Of a stretch of DNA of 64,000 nucleotides, positions 17,639-25,016 are shown piece by piece (position 1 is the first letter of the stretch; each line of letters opens with the position of its first letter). This DNA comes from JBKCUK01 sp046318415. GTDB lineage: Bacteria; Pseudomonadota; Alphaproteobacteria; Caedimonadales; Caedimonadaceae. The DNA lies in the NCBI GenBank assembly GCA_046318415.1, contig JBKCUK010000012.1, positions 62,001-126,000 of the forward strand, written 5' to 3'. The translations under genes and the position numbers were made by a program. The notes under the pieces are model-generated. The model worked only from the letters and a program-made list of their open reading frames with translations. It was not told the DNA's origin and searched no databases.

Positions 17639-18505
17639 ATGGAAACCCGGGCGAATTACACAGCAGTAGGAGCATTTGTCGTGGCGTTGATCACGGGATT
17701 TGTGCTGTTTTTGCTGTGGATGTCGAAAGTGAACTTTAGTGAATCAGCCCACTATTACGATATCTACTTTGAAGGAGCGGTCACCGGCCTTCGTGAAAAC
17801 GAGGACGTGCGTTATCACGGAATCGCCATCGGTACGGTAGAGGAAATTAGTATTGATCCAAACCGCATCGATCGCGCACGGGTCCGCATCAGTATCGAAC
17901 AGCCTGAGCTAATTCGCGAGGGACTTTATGCCTCACTGGAGGCCCGGGGCCTGACCGGCTTTAGCTATATTCAGCTCAATGGGGGCGGGGCGAAAAATCC
18001 CCCCATTGTGGTGAAACCAGGTGAGGTCTATCCCGTGATTCCCTCGCGCTCATCCGGTTTGCAGCGGGTGGTCGCTGAAGCCCCCATGATTCTCGAGCGC
18101 CTTTATGAGCTTTTAGGGCACATGAATGAGATGTTGGATGCACCAACCCGACATAACTTTCGCGCGACGGTGCACAATTTGGCGATCGTCTCTGGCCGCT
18201 TGGCGGAGGGTGAGGGGGCGCTGCACACCACGCTCATCAGTGTTAAAGGCGCCATGGACAAGCTTGGCTCCCTTGCCGATGGGGCAGGCGGCGTCTTGCA
18301 GAATGTGGAAGAGCAAGCCAATGAGGTCGGGCATTTCCTTCGCACCAATCAAACCCTATGGCAGACCAATTTACGTCAAATGGCGATGACCTTGCATGAA
18401 GTGGGTCAAGCGGCCAATACGTTGTCCAGGGTGTTGATGCAAGTGGAACAAGGCCCGGGAGCCCTCTGGGGCCAAGGCACAGAAAAGGGGGTCGCAGTCC
18501 AATGA
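17639..18505 (+). CDS. mlaD: MlaD-type MCE-domain protein
   Basis: Membrane-anchored periplasmic substrate-binding subunit of the Mla transporter. Residues 9-31 form a single membrane helix (AVGAFVVALITGFVLFLLW). The MCE domain follows at about 40-120: FEGAVTGLRENEDVRYHGI, GTVEEISIDPN and GLTGFSYIQLNGG. A long helical C-terminal part (about 130-270) probably makes the hexameric tunnel. ATG 17639 gives 288 residues. The stop overlaps the next start in an ATGA junction. Confidence 0.92.
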   Translation: METRANYTAVGAFVVALITGFVLFLLWMSKVNFSESAHYYDIYFEGAVTGLRENEDVRYHGIAIGTVEEISIDPNRIDRARVRISIEQPELIREGLYASLEARGLTGFSYIQLNGGGAKNPPIVVKPGEVYPVIPSRSSGLQRVVAEAPMILERLYELLGHMNEMLDAPTRHNFRATVHNLAIVSGRLAEGEGALHTTLISVKGAMDKLGSLADGAGGVLQNVEEQANEVGHFLRTNQTLWQTNLRQMAMTLHEVGQAANTLSRVLMQVEQGPGALWGQGTEKGVAVQ

Positions 18506-19146
18506 GTATACAGGCTGTCTGGAGTCTCGTAGTATGTCTAGTGCTGGCAGGATGTGTTCAAATTGGCAGTAACGAGCCGCCGCGTAGCCGCGTGGCCATG
18601 GCATCGACGCACAAAGTGCATGCAGCGTCTCAGTCTCTGCCCTTATCCCTTGTGGTGGCGCCCGTGATCGCCCCAGAGCGTTATCAAGGTGCGCGTATCG
18701 TGCTGCGTCGTCAGGATTCCCAAGGGGTTCAGTTGGTTGATCTGGTTGCAGGATATGAATACGAGGATCGTCTTCCCCTGTTGATTCAGCGCGATGTGGC
18801 CCGGATGATTGAGGATACCAAGTTGTTTGCCCATGGTGTCAGGCTTCGTCCGGCGGATGCGAAAGACAGAATCCTTGAGATAACGATCGAGCGCTTTGAT
18901 TTGACCATGGATGAGGGGGCAAGTCTTGGCGAAGCCACAATTGTGTGGCGCGTGGCCTTTGCGGATCCCAATACCTTGCGCGTACTCCAACAACAGCGTA
19001 TGACTTTAGTGAGAAGACTCGAAGGTGCGACGTTTGCGAAAGCCATGGCGACCCTAAAGGAAGTGTATCACCAGATGTTAGATCAAACCCTCACTTGGCT
19101 TATGCAGACGGCCACAACCTGTGGAGAACAGATGCCATGTCGATGA
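18502..19146 (+). CDS. ABC-transport auxiliary lipoprotein (PqiC/DUF330-like)
   Basis: A signal peptide with a clear lipobox (LVLAGC, lipidated Cys at residue 18) is followed by a domain like the ABC_trans_aux family: RIVLRRQDSQGVQLVDLVAG, YEYEDRLPLLIQRDVARMIE and a late conserved segment LEITIERFDLTMDEG. Such lipoproteins accompany MCE/Mla systems in alphaproteobacteria, probably bridging the outer membrane. Length is 214 residues. It overlaps mlaD by 4 bases, so it is part of the same machine. Confidence 0.85.
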   Translation: MSIQAVWSLVVCLVLAGCVQIGSNEPPRSRVAMASTHKVHAASQSLPLSLVVAPVIAPERYQGARIVLRRQDSQGVQLVDLVAGYEYEDRLPLLIQRDVARMIEDTKLFAHGVRLRPADAKDRILEITIERFDLTMDEGASLGEATIVWRVAFADPNTLRVLQQQRMTLVRRLEGATFAKAMATLKEVYHQMLDQTLTWLMQTATTCGEQMPCR

Positions 19147-19229
19147 TGCTGTGGGGGGCTACCAGACGTGTGATGTTGGCGGTGCTTTTTGTCCTTATGT
19201 TAGCAGGAGCAACCTTTTGGGCACTGTAA
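19137..19229 (+). CDS. Possible 30-residue membrane peptide
   Basis: ATG at 19137 lies inside the lipoprotein's last codons and opens a 30-residue frame with one hydrophobic helix (VMLAVLFVLMLAGATFW), ending 13 bases into the proposed znuC start. It may be a real small protein, or only a ribosome relay between the lipoprotein and znuC. There is no good Shine-Dalgarno of its own. Confidence 0.25.
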   Translation: MSMMLWGATRRVMLAVLFVLMLAGATFWAL

Positions 19230-20008
19230 CCGCACCTTTTTCTGCACCCGATGACACGGAGCGACCTTTATTCCGCTTTCGCGACGTCGGCGTTTCCTAT
19301 GGCGCTATGCAAGCGTTATCGGGTTTTTCTGGCGAGATTCCCAAGGGCAGTATGCTCGCTATCCTTGGACCCAATGGCGGTGGTAAGAGCACGCTTTTAA
19401 AGCTGATGATGGGGCAGCTAAGGGCAAGCAGGGGCGAGATGCGGCTCGCCCTTCCTCGAAAAGGCATCGCCTATATGCCGCAGACCAGCGACATTGACCG
19501 CACCTTTCCCCTGACGGTGCGGGATGTGGTGGCATCAGGTTTATTTAATCGTGTTGGCTTTTATCATAGCTTTACCTCTGACCATCTAGCTTTAATCGAG
19601 CAAGCGATGCGCGAGACGGGTATTACAGCCCTTGCCGATCGTGCACTGGATGCACTCTCCGGGGGCCAGTTCCAGCGCGTTCTATTTGCACGGCTTTTGC
19701 TGCAACACTGTGATGTGATGTTGTTGGATGAGCCTTTTTCAGGCGTTGATGCGTATACCGTAGAGGACCTTATGCACCTTCTCAAAAGCTGGCATCAGCA
19801 GGGAAAGACGTTGATCGTTGTGACCCATGACCTGGATTTGGTCAGAGAGCACTTTCCCCACACACTGATTCTTGCCCGGCATCCGGTCGCTTGGGGCGTA
19901 ACCGAGGAGACGCTCACCCTCGACAACTTACGCACGGCAAAGGCGCTCTCACGCCAGTGGAGCCAAGACCCAAGAACTTACGCAGCCCACCCCCAAATGA
20001 CGATGTAA
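19217..20008 (+). CDS. znuC: Zn/Mn ABC transporter ATPase (ZnuC-like)
   Basis: ATPase of a cluster A-I metal importer. Walker A is GPNGGGKST near residue 47, the signature is LSGGQFQRVLFARLLL, Walker B is VMLLDEPFSGVD and the H-loop is VVTHDLD. The frame is open from a GTG at 19121, but the added residues look unlike coding sequence. TTG 19217 has AGGAG at 19205-19209, 7 bases upstream, and gives 263 residues, normal for the family. The gene follows the Mla run without a promoter-sized gap. Confidence 0.88.
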   Translation: MGTVTAPFSAPDDTERPLFRFRDVGVSYGAMQALSGFSGEIPKGSMLAILGPNGGGKSTLLKLMMGQLRASRGEMRLALPRKGIAYMPQTSDIDRTFPLTVRDVVASGLFNRVGFYHSFTSDHLALIEQAMRETGITALADRALDALSGGQFQRVLFARLLLQHCDVMLLDEPFSGVDAYTVEDLMHLLKSWHQQGKTLIVVTHDLDLVREHFPHTLILARHPVAWGVTEETLTLDNLRTAKALSRQWSQDPRTYAAHPQMTM

Positions 20009-20015
20009 AGAGGGC

Positions 20016-20873
20016 ATGATGTATGATTATTTGTTTGCGCCTTTTGTAGATTACATTTTTTTGCGGCGCGCTCTGGTGGCGTGTCTTGCCCTTAGTCTCA
20101 GCTGTGCCCCCGTTGGCGTATTGCTGGTCTTGCGCCGCATGAGCCTTATGGGAGACGCCCTGTCCCACTCGATTTTACCAGGTGTCGCCATTGGGTATTT
20201 GTTTGCCGGTCTTTCCCTGCCGGCCATGGGAATAGGTGGCCTTGTGGCGGGCATTTTGGTGGCTTTGTTGGCAGGCTTTGTGGCGCGGCGCACCCACCTT
20301 CGTGAAGACGCCAGCTTTGTGGGATTTTACCTGATTGCCTTGTCTTCGGGGGCTGTGATTGTCTCCCTTAAGGGTAGTCAGGTTGATCTTTTGCATATTC
20401 TGTTTGGCTCGATTCTGGCGGTTACGCCCCATGCGCTTTTGATGATCGTCGGTATTGCCAGCCTAACCCTGGTTAGTCTTGCGCTGATCTATCGTCCGCT
20501 GATTGTTGAATGCTTTGATCCACAGTACATGCGTGGCTTGCAGGCGAAGGGTGCCCTCTATCACAACCTGTTTATTGTGATGGTGGTTGTGAATATGGTC
20601 GCAGCTTTTCAGGGACTTGGCACGTTGATGGCTTTGGGACTGATGATGCTGCCGGCCATCGCGGCGCGCTTTTGGGCGCGTCATTTGGGGATGTTCTTTG
20701 CTCTTGCTGTTGGAATCGCCTTGCTCTCTTCCGTCTCCGGACTGCTGTTATCCTATCACTTCACGTGGCCCTCGGGTCCTGCCATCGTCATGATTGCCGG
20801 GTTTATTTATCTCGTATCCCTGTTATTCGGTGGCCATGGCGGCTTGCTGCGACGGAGTGATGGGCATGTCTAA
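20016..20873 (+). CDS. znuB: Zn/Mn ABC transporter permease (ZnuB-like)
   Basis: Inner-membrane permease with about 8-9 helices, 285 residues. Family motifs are LVLRRMSLMGDALSHSILPG near residue 34 (the conserved His-containing loop), the coupling segment MRGLQAKGALYHNL, and GTLMALGLMMLPAIAARFWA near residue 205. Two consecutive ATG codons follow AGAGGG; either could start. It begins 7 bases after znuC, and its stop lies inside the next gene's first codons. Confidence 0.92.
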   Translation: MMYDYLFAPFVDYIFLRRALVACLALSLSCAPVGVLLVLRRMSLMGDALSHSILPGVAIGYLFAGLSLPAMGIGGLVAGILVALLAGFVARRTHLREDASFVGFYLIALSSGAVIVSLKGSQVDLLHILFGSILAVTPHALLMIVGIASLTLVSLALIYRPLIVECFDPQYMRGLQAKGALYHNLFIVMVVVNMVAAFQGLGTLMALGLMMLPAIAARFWARHLGMFFALAVGIALLSSVSGLLLSYHFTWPSGPAIVMIAGFIYLVSLLFGGHGGLLRRSDGHV

Positions 20874-21768
20874 GGGGCGCTGGCTTCGTTATGTGTGGCT
20901 TTTGTGGGCGTGCTTAGCGGGCGCCCAGGCTTCGGAAAAACTTCGGGTTGTGGCCAGTTTTAGTATTCTTCAAGATTGGGTTGCTGAGGTGGGGGGCGAG
21001 CATATCACCGTGCAAGCTCTGGTGGGTCCCAACAGTGATGCCCACGTTTTCCAGCCCACACCAGACAGCGTAAAACAGATACAGCAGGCGGATGTGGTGT
21101 TTGCCATTGGCCTGCAGTTCGAGACCTGGATGCCCCGTCTTTTGGAAGCCAGCGCCAGTGAAGGGGCCGTTATTGTTCTAGCAGATCATATTGATTATCA
21201 GCATCAACGGGTTGAGCGCCAAGGAAAATTCATGCCCGACCCCCATGTATGGCACGATATTGGCTTTGCTAAGATGGCGGTTGCACTAATCCGCGATACC
21301 CTCGTTGCCAAGGATCCGCGCCATAAAAAAGACTATGAAAAACGGGCTAAAGCCTATATCGGACGCCTGAAAAAGCTGGAGGCCTGGGTGCGCGAGGAAA
21401 TTGCCTACGTCCCAGAGATCAAACGTCAAGTGGTCACGGCCCATGACGCCTTTGGTTACTTCTCAAGGGCTTACGGCGTTGAATTTTCAGCGCCCCAAGG
21501 AATTAGCACCGAGACAGAGCCCTCAGCCCAGCAAGTGGCCGCCCTCATTCGCGAGATTAACGAAGAGGGAATTCGCGCTGTTTTCATCGAAAACATGGCC
21601 AATGCTAATCTGGTGCGCCAAATCGCTGACGAGACCGGAACAGACGTCCTGGGTAAGCTTTATTCCGATGCCCTGTCAAACGAAGATGAGCCAGCCCCCA
21701 CCTACGTCCAAATGATGCGCCATAATGTGGCCACGCTGGTGAGGGGAATGCACCAAAACCGCGGCTGA
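20866..21768 (+). CDS. znuA: Periplasmic Zn/Mn-binding protein (ZnuA-like)
   Basis: Solute-binding protein of the cluster A-I importer. ATG 20866 has GGAG 8 bases upstream and gives a signal peptide ending AGAQA. Likely ligands are His in SDAHVFQPTP, His in DPHVWHDIG, His in VVTAHDAFGYF and Asp in LYSDALSNED. His at the third site (Glu in Mn-type PsaA) favours zinc. There is no His-rich loop. Length is 300 residues, overlapping znuB by 8 bases. No Zur-like operator is visible because the operon runs straight on from the Mla genes. Confidence 0.9.
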   Translation: MSKGRWLRYVWLLWACLAGAQASEKLRVVASFSILQDWVAEVGGEHITVQALVGPNSDAHVFQPTPDSVKQIQQADVVFAIGLQFETWMPRLLEASASEGAVIVLADHIDYQHQRVERQGKFMPDPHVWHDIGFAKMAVALIRDTLVAKDPRHKKDYEKRAKAYIGRLKKLEAWVREEIAYVPEIKRQVVTAHDAFGYFSRAYGVEFSAPQGISTETEPSAQQVAALIREINEEGIRAVFIENMANANLVRQIADETGTDVLGKLYSDALSNEDEPAPTYVQMMRHNVATLVRGMHQNRG

Positions 21769-21874
21769 GAATTGTTATGCGATGATCCGCGTTCTTTGAG
21801 GGTGCAAACAGAGAATTTCCGTGGGTAACACCCTTCCCATAGAAGAGGTAATCCGACACCCCGCAAAATTATAG

Positions 21875-21911
21875 AAAAAGGAGCAGGTTAACTCTGCCTG
21901 CTCCTTTTTTT
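21875..21911. terminator. Bidirectional terminator between znuA and the first LRR gene
   Basis: AAAAAGGAGCAGG pairs with CCTGCTCCTTTTT around a 9-base loop. Runs of T occur on both strands, so it can end znuA (plus) and the LRR gene (minus). Confidence 0.9.
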
Positions 21912-21935
21912 AGATGGATTTACCAAGTCAAAGTT

Positions 21936-23252
21936 TTATTGATGAGCGCCCACATATCGAACATCTGGCGTCCACTCCGTTACAGAGATGTCAATGCCGC
22001 TGCCATTAAGAAACGCGCTATCTTCCCTGCTCAAATCACGCAGGGAGTCAGGGTGCACACCAAGGCGCACAAGCTGGGGTAGCTGCTTGCAGAGATCCAT
22101 GACTTCGGTGCTCGGCATACGGTCTTTTTTAATATGGGTGAGTTTGGTGAGCTTGAGGAGAAAATCCATTTTAGCCGTGTGAGAATTATAGCTGATGTCA
22201 ATTTTGCGCAGATTGGTCAATGACTGCAGCGCAGCGACATCGGCCTCAAGCTGGTTGGCCGAGAGATCCAGAAATGTGAGGTTCGTCAGCGACGAGAGAC
22301 TCTGTGCATGGTGTCCAATGGCGTTTGCTCCGAGTCTGAGGTGCTCTAACTGGGTGAGGGCGCTGAGCTCAGACACATGGGCCCCAATCCCGCATCTGCT
22401 GAGATCAAGGTGTGTGAGAAGGGGAAGTGATTGCAGAACACTCACGTGTTGTGCAAGCGGGTTGTTCTTGCAGCTTAAGCAGGTCAGATTGGTTAAGTTT
22501 TCCAGAAAACCGATGGAGCCAGCAATACTGTTTTCGTCGATATTCAGTTCTGTCAGATTGGTCATCCCCTGCAGTGCAATAGCATGATCTTCAAGGCTAT
22601 TAAGGCCAAGATCTAATGCGTTGAGATTGCTAAGGCTGGTCAGATGACTCACATGGGCGCCGATTGTATTATTCACCAAACTTAACCGTTCGAGTTGGGT
22701 CAGCGGCGCAAGTGCGGTGACGTGTTCTGCGATTTCGTTATTGCTCGCATCCAGGCTGGTCAGCTGGGTAAATTGCTGTAAGGAAACGGTATCACTGCCC
22801 AAAAAGATTCCCTTGATATCGAGGTGGCGCAAGGAAGGAGAACACTGAGCAATAAGACCCAAAACTCTCCAATCCATTGTGCGATAAATGTTCACCATGC
22901 GCAGATCCAAGGAAACCATGTGGTTTGCAATAAAAAGATTGGGCACATCTATGGCCTGCAGTCTGTACGAGGGACTGAAAACCAAATCAAAAGCCGTTTC
23001 TGCAGGAAAGGCGGCGCTTAATTGCTTCATGGTTGCAATAGCATCATCGGGATTGGGCGATCTTAACTGATTAATGATCGTTTTTTTCACAACTGCACCG
23101 GCAAGACGGGCAAGCGGTGCAACTTGTTCTTTGTTGATATCTTCAAAAAAAGAATCTTGGTAGAGGTAGCTTGCCCTCACTTCACAGGTGGCGACCATGG
23201 CCAGGATGAAAGCGATGCTGCGCCCGAATCGCCCATTAATAAGAGTTTTCAT
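21936..23252 (-). CDS. Secreted leucine-rich-repeat protein (copy 1)
   Basis: A signal peptide (about 1-27, ending EVRAS) precedes a helical N-terminal region (about 35-150) containing FPAETAFDLVFSPSYRL. Roughly ten LRRs of 23-24 residues then span about 150-390 (pattern LTxLxxLxLxxNxIxxHVxx, e.g. LTQLERLSLVNNTIGAHVSH). The repeats resemble ribonuclease-inhibitor/bacterial effector LRRs and give a protein-binding solenoid. No catalytic domain is visible. Length is 438 residues. The gene is paralogous to 23520-24818 and shares the N-terminal domain and a promoter palindrome. The sequence is more AT-rich than housekeeping neighbours. It may be a surface or secreted host-interaction factor. Confidence 0.8.
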   Translation of the reverse strand: MKTLINGRFGRSIAFILAMVATCEVRASYLYQDSFFEDINKEQVAPLARLAGAVVKKTIINQLRSPNPDDAIATMKQLSAAFPAETAFDLVFSPSYRLQAIDVPNLFIANHMVSLDLRMVNIYRTMDWRVLGLIAQCSPSLRHLDIKGIFLGSDTVSLQQFTQLTSLDASNNEIAEHVTALAPLTQLERLSLVNNTIGAHVSHLTSLSNLNALDLGLNSLEDHAIALQGMTNLTELNIDENSIAGSIGFLENLTNLTCLSCKNNPLAQHVSVLQSLPLLTHLDLSRCGIGAHVSELSALTQLEHLRLGANAIGHHAQSLSSLTNLTFLDLSANQLEADVAALQSLTNLRKIDISYNSHTAKMDFLLKLTKLTHIKKDRMPSTEVMDLCKQLPQLVRLGVHPDSLRDLSREDSAFLNGSGIDISVTEWTPDVRYVGAHQ

Positions 23253-23325
23253 AATGCTGTTGTCCCTCTGAGGTTTAATACTTGTACGAATTCCATGGAA
23301 GACAATACTTAAAAAAATTTCCTTT

Positions 23326-23343
23326 TGTCAATAAAATTTGACA
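23326..23343 (-). promoter_or_regulatory. Palindrome overlapping the -35 of LRR gene 1
   Basis: TGTCAATAAAATTTGACA (plus strand) has inverted halves TGTCAA and TTGACA. Read on the minus strand, the downstream half is a TTGACA -35 element, followed after 18 bases by TATTGT. The same box, 17 of 18 bases identical, lies before the second LRR gene. Confidence 0.45.
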
Positions 23344-23449
23344 ATTTATTATTTTATGTTGCGGGTTTAGGAGTTAAGAGCCAAAGAGAAATCTTGTCCT
23401 GAAGGTAACAAAAAGTGGGATCGACAGCTTGCGTACAGTGAACTGACCA

Positions 23450-23486
23450 CAGAAAAAAAGAAAGGCAGGCTACCTCAACCTGCCCC
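23450..23486 (-). terminator. Terminator after LRR gene 2
   Basis: Read on the minus strand, GGCAGG and CCTGCC pair around a 9-base loop, followed by TTTCTTTTTTTC. It lies about 35 bases after the stop of the gene at 23520-24818. Confidence 0.8.
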
Positions 23487-23519
23487 CTTCTCCCATCAAG
23501 ATTCGCCGAAATGGACCTG

Positions 23520-24818
23520 CTAAAAACCTTTTTCTAACTTGATCCCCCTCTGCTCGAGGAACTCTAAGTCATCATTACTCAACCTCGAAGCATCCCCATC
23601 ATCAATCTTGATTCGACGCAGGTTATGTAGGTGTGGAATAAAATCTCTAATGAGGCTGATGGAGGAAAAACATGCACTATTTAGCCTGATGTGGGTCAAA
23701 GCGGTGAAACCTTTGAGTTGCGCGAATCCTTCAGATAAATTGCTAAGAGTAATATCAATTTTTCTCAGCTTTGGTAAATGCTGCAGCTCAATGAGATCAT
23801 TTTGGGTGATGTCGTTATTCGATATATCCAAGAATGTGAGCCCTTGCATTTGGGCGATCCAGGAGGCGTGATGAGCGAGAAGATTCATGCCAATTCTGAG
23901 GTCACGCAGCTGAGTAAGGTCGCTCAGCGCGGAGACATGGGCACCAATATTACAGAAAGTTATGTCAAAGCTCGTAAGGTTTGTCAGTGATCTTAGTGTA
24001 CTCACATGGTGTTCAATCGGATTGGAGGAGCAGCCGAGGACCGCTAAGTTGGTTAGACCTTGCAGGGCGGTGATGGATTCACCGATCTCATTGCCCGAGA
24101 CATCCAGTTCTGTGAGATTGGTCATTCCACGCAGCGCAGTTACATGTTCGCCAAGAAGATTACCCCCCAGATTTAACGCGGTCAGATTGGAGAGACCACT
24201 CAGATGGATAACATGAGCTCCAATTCTGTTATCGCGCAGGTCCAATCGTTGCAGGTTGGTGAGCTCTGCCAGGACGCTTACCTGGTCGCTAATGCGGTTT
24301 AAGCTTAAACTTAAGCTGGTGAGGCGGGTGAGGGGCAGCAGACAGGCCATCTTTTGGCCAAGATCATTTCTAAGCAGATTAAGATCCTTAAGCAGCGTGC
24401 ACTGCGCTGTCATAGACTCAAGGAAATCTCTGATGAGAACACTTTCCGAAAATTTCCAAATATCTCTCATTTCAATGGCTGCCATATGCTGCATAACATA
24501 GATTTCTGCTGTAGGAGAGGTCACTTTATAGGCAGGGCTGAACACCAAATCGAACGCTACTTCTGCGGGGTATGCTGCCATTAAGCGATGAAGGGTTTCA
24601 GACTCTTGACCGTATGGGTTGTTCTGAATTTCAGCCATAATTTGGTCGCGTACCAAAATTGCGCTCTTGGTGGTGAGGGAGGGAGTACTATCCCCATCAT
24701 CAAAAAAGCTGTTCGTTTGAATAAAAGATGCCTCAGCTGAATCAAGGGAGTTCAGAATGAGGGTGCAGCCCAAACCCATCAAGAAAGGGCGATAACGTGT
24801 TAAGTTCATAATGTTCAT
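23520..24818 (-). CDS. Secreted leucine-rich-repeat protein (copy 2)
   Basis: Paralogue of the neighbouring LRR gene, about 432 residues. A hydrophobic signal peptide ends near DSAEASF. The same helical module carries YPAEVAFDLVFSPAYKV, and about ten LRRs follow (e.g. LTNLQRLDLRDNRIGAHVIH), ending in a less regular acidic tail (DGDASRLSNDDLEFLEQRG). Several ATG codons cluster at the 5' end (24827, 24818, 24809). GAGG lies between the first two, so the exact start is open. The two copies share architecture but have diverged widely, so the duplication is not recent. Binding partners are unknown. Confidence 0.78.
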   Translation of the reverse strand: MNIMNLTRYRPFLMGLGCTLILNSLDSAEASFIQTNSFFDDGDSTPSLTTKSAILVRDQIMAEIQNNPYGQESETLHRLMAAYPAEVAFDLVFSPAYKVTSPTAEIYVMQHMAAIEMRDIWKFSESVLIRDFLESMTAQCTLLKDLNLLRNDLGQKMACLLPLTRLTSLSLSLNRISDQVSVLAELTNLQRLDLRDNRIGAHVIHLSGLSNLTALNLGGNLLGEHVTALRGMTNLTELDVSGNEIGESITALQGLTNLAVLGCSSNPIEHHVSTLRSLTNLTSFDITFCNIGAHVSALSDLTQLRDLRIGMNLLAHHASWIAQMQGLTFLDISNNDITQNDLIELQHLPKLRKIDITLSNLSEGFAQLKGFTALTHIRLNSACFSSISLIRDFIPHLHNLRRIKIDDGDASRLSNDDLEFLEQRGIKLEKGF

Positions 24819-24883
24819 TTTCCTCATTATATGCGTAAGAGGCACAAGTTAAGCGGCCTCAAGTTACCAATGTGAACATTTTC

Positions 24884-24901
24884 TGTCAATTAAATTTGAC
24901 A
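24884..24901 (-). promoter_or_regulatory. Palindrome overlapping the -35 of LRR gene 2
   Basis: TGTCAATTAAATTTGACA (plus strand) is the same inverted repeat as before LRR gene 1. On the minus strand the inner half again forms TTGACA, with TAACTT 17 bases on as a possible -10. The DNA between the box and each start codon has otherwise diverged. Confidence 0.45.
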
Positions 24902-25016
24902 AATTGAAATTTGATGAGAGGCAGTGTCTTTTTATGTGAGGGATGCGTGACTGGCAAACGACATCCATGCTGTTGAATCTTGGCTTCAGCCTTGGCTATA
25001 CGGAGATTGAGTTTTC

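Noticed and set aside
23520..24818. Recent duplication of the LRR genes
   Set aside because: The two proteins align in plan but differ widely outside short motifs, so the duplication is old.
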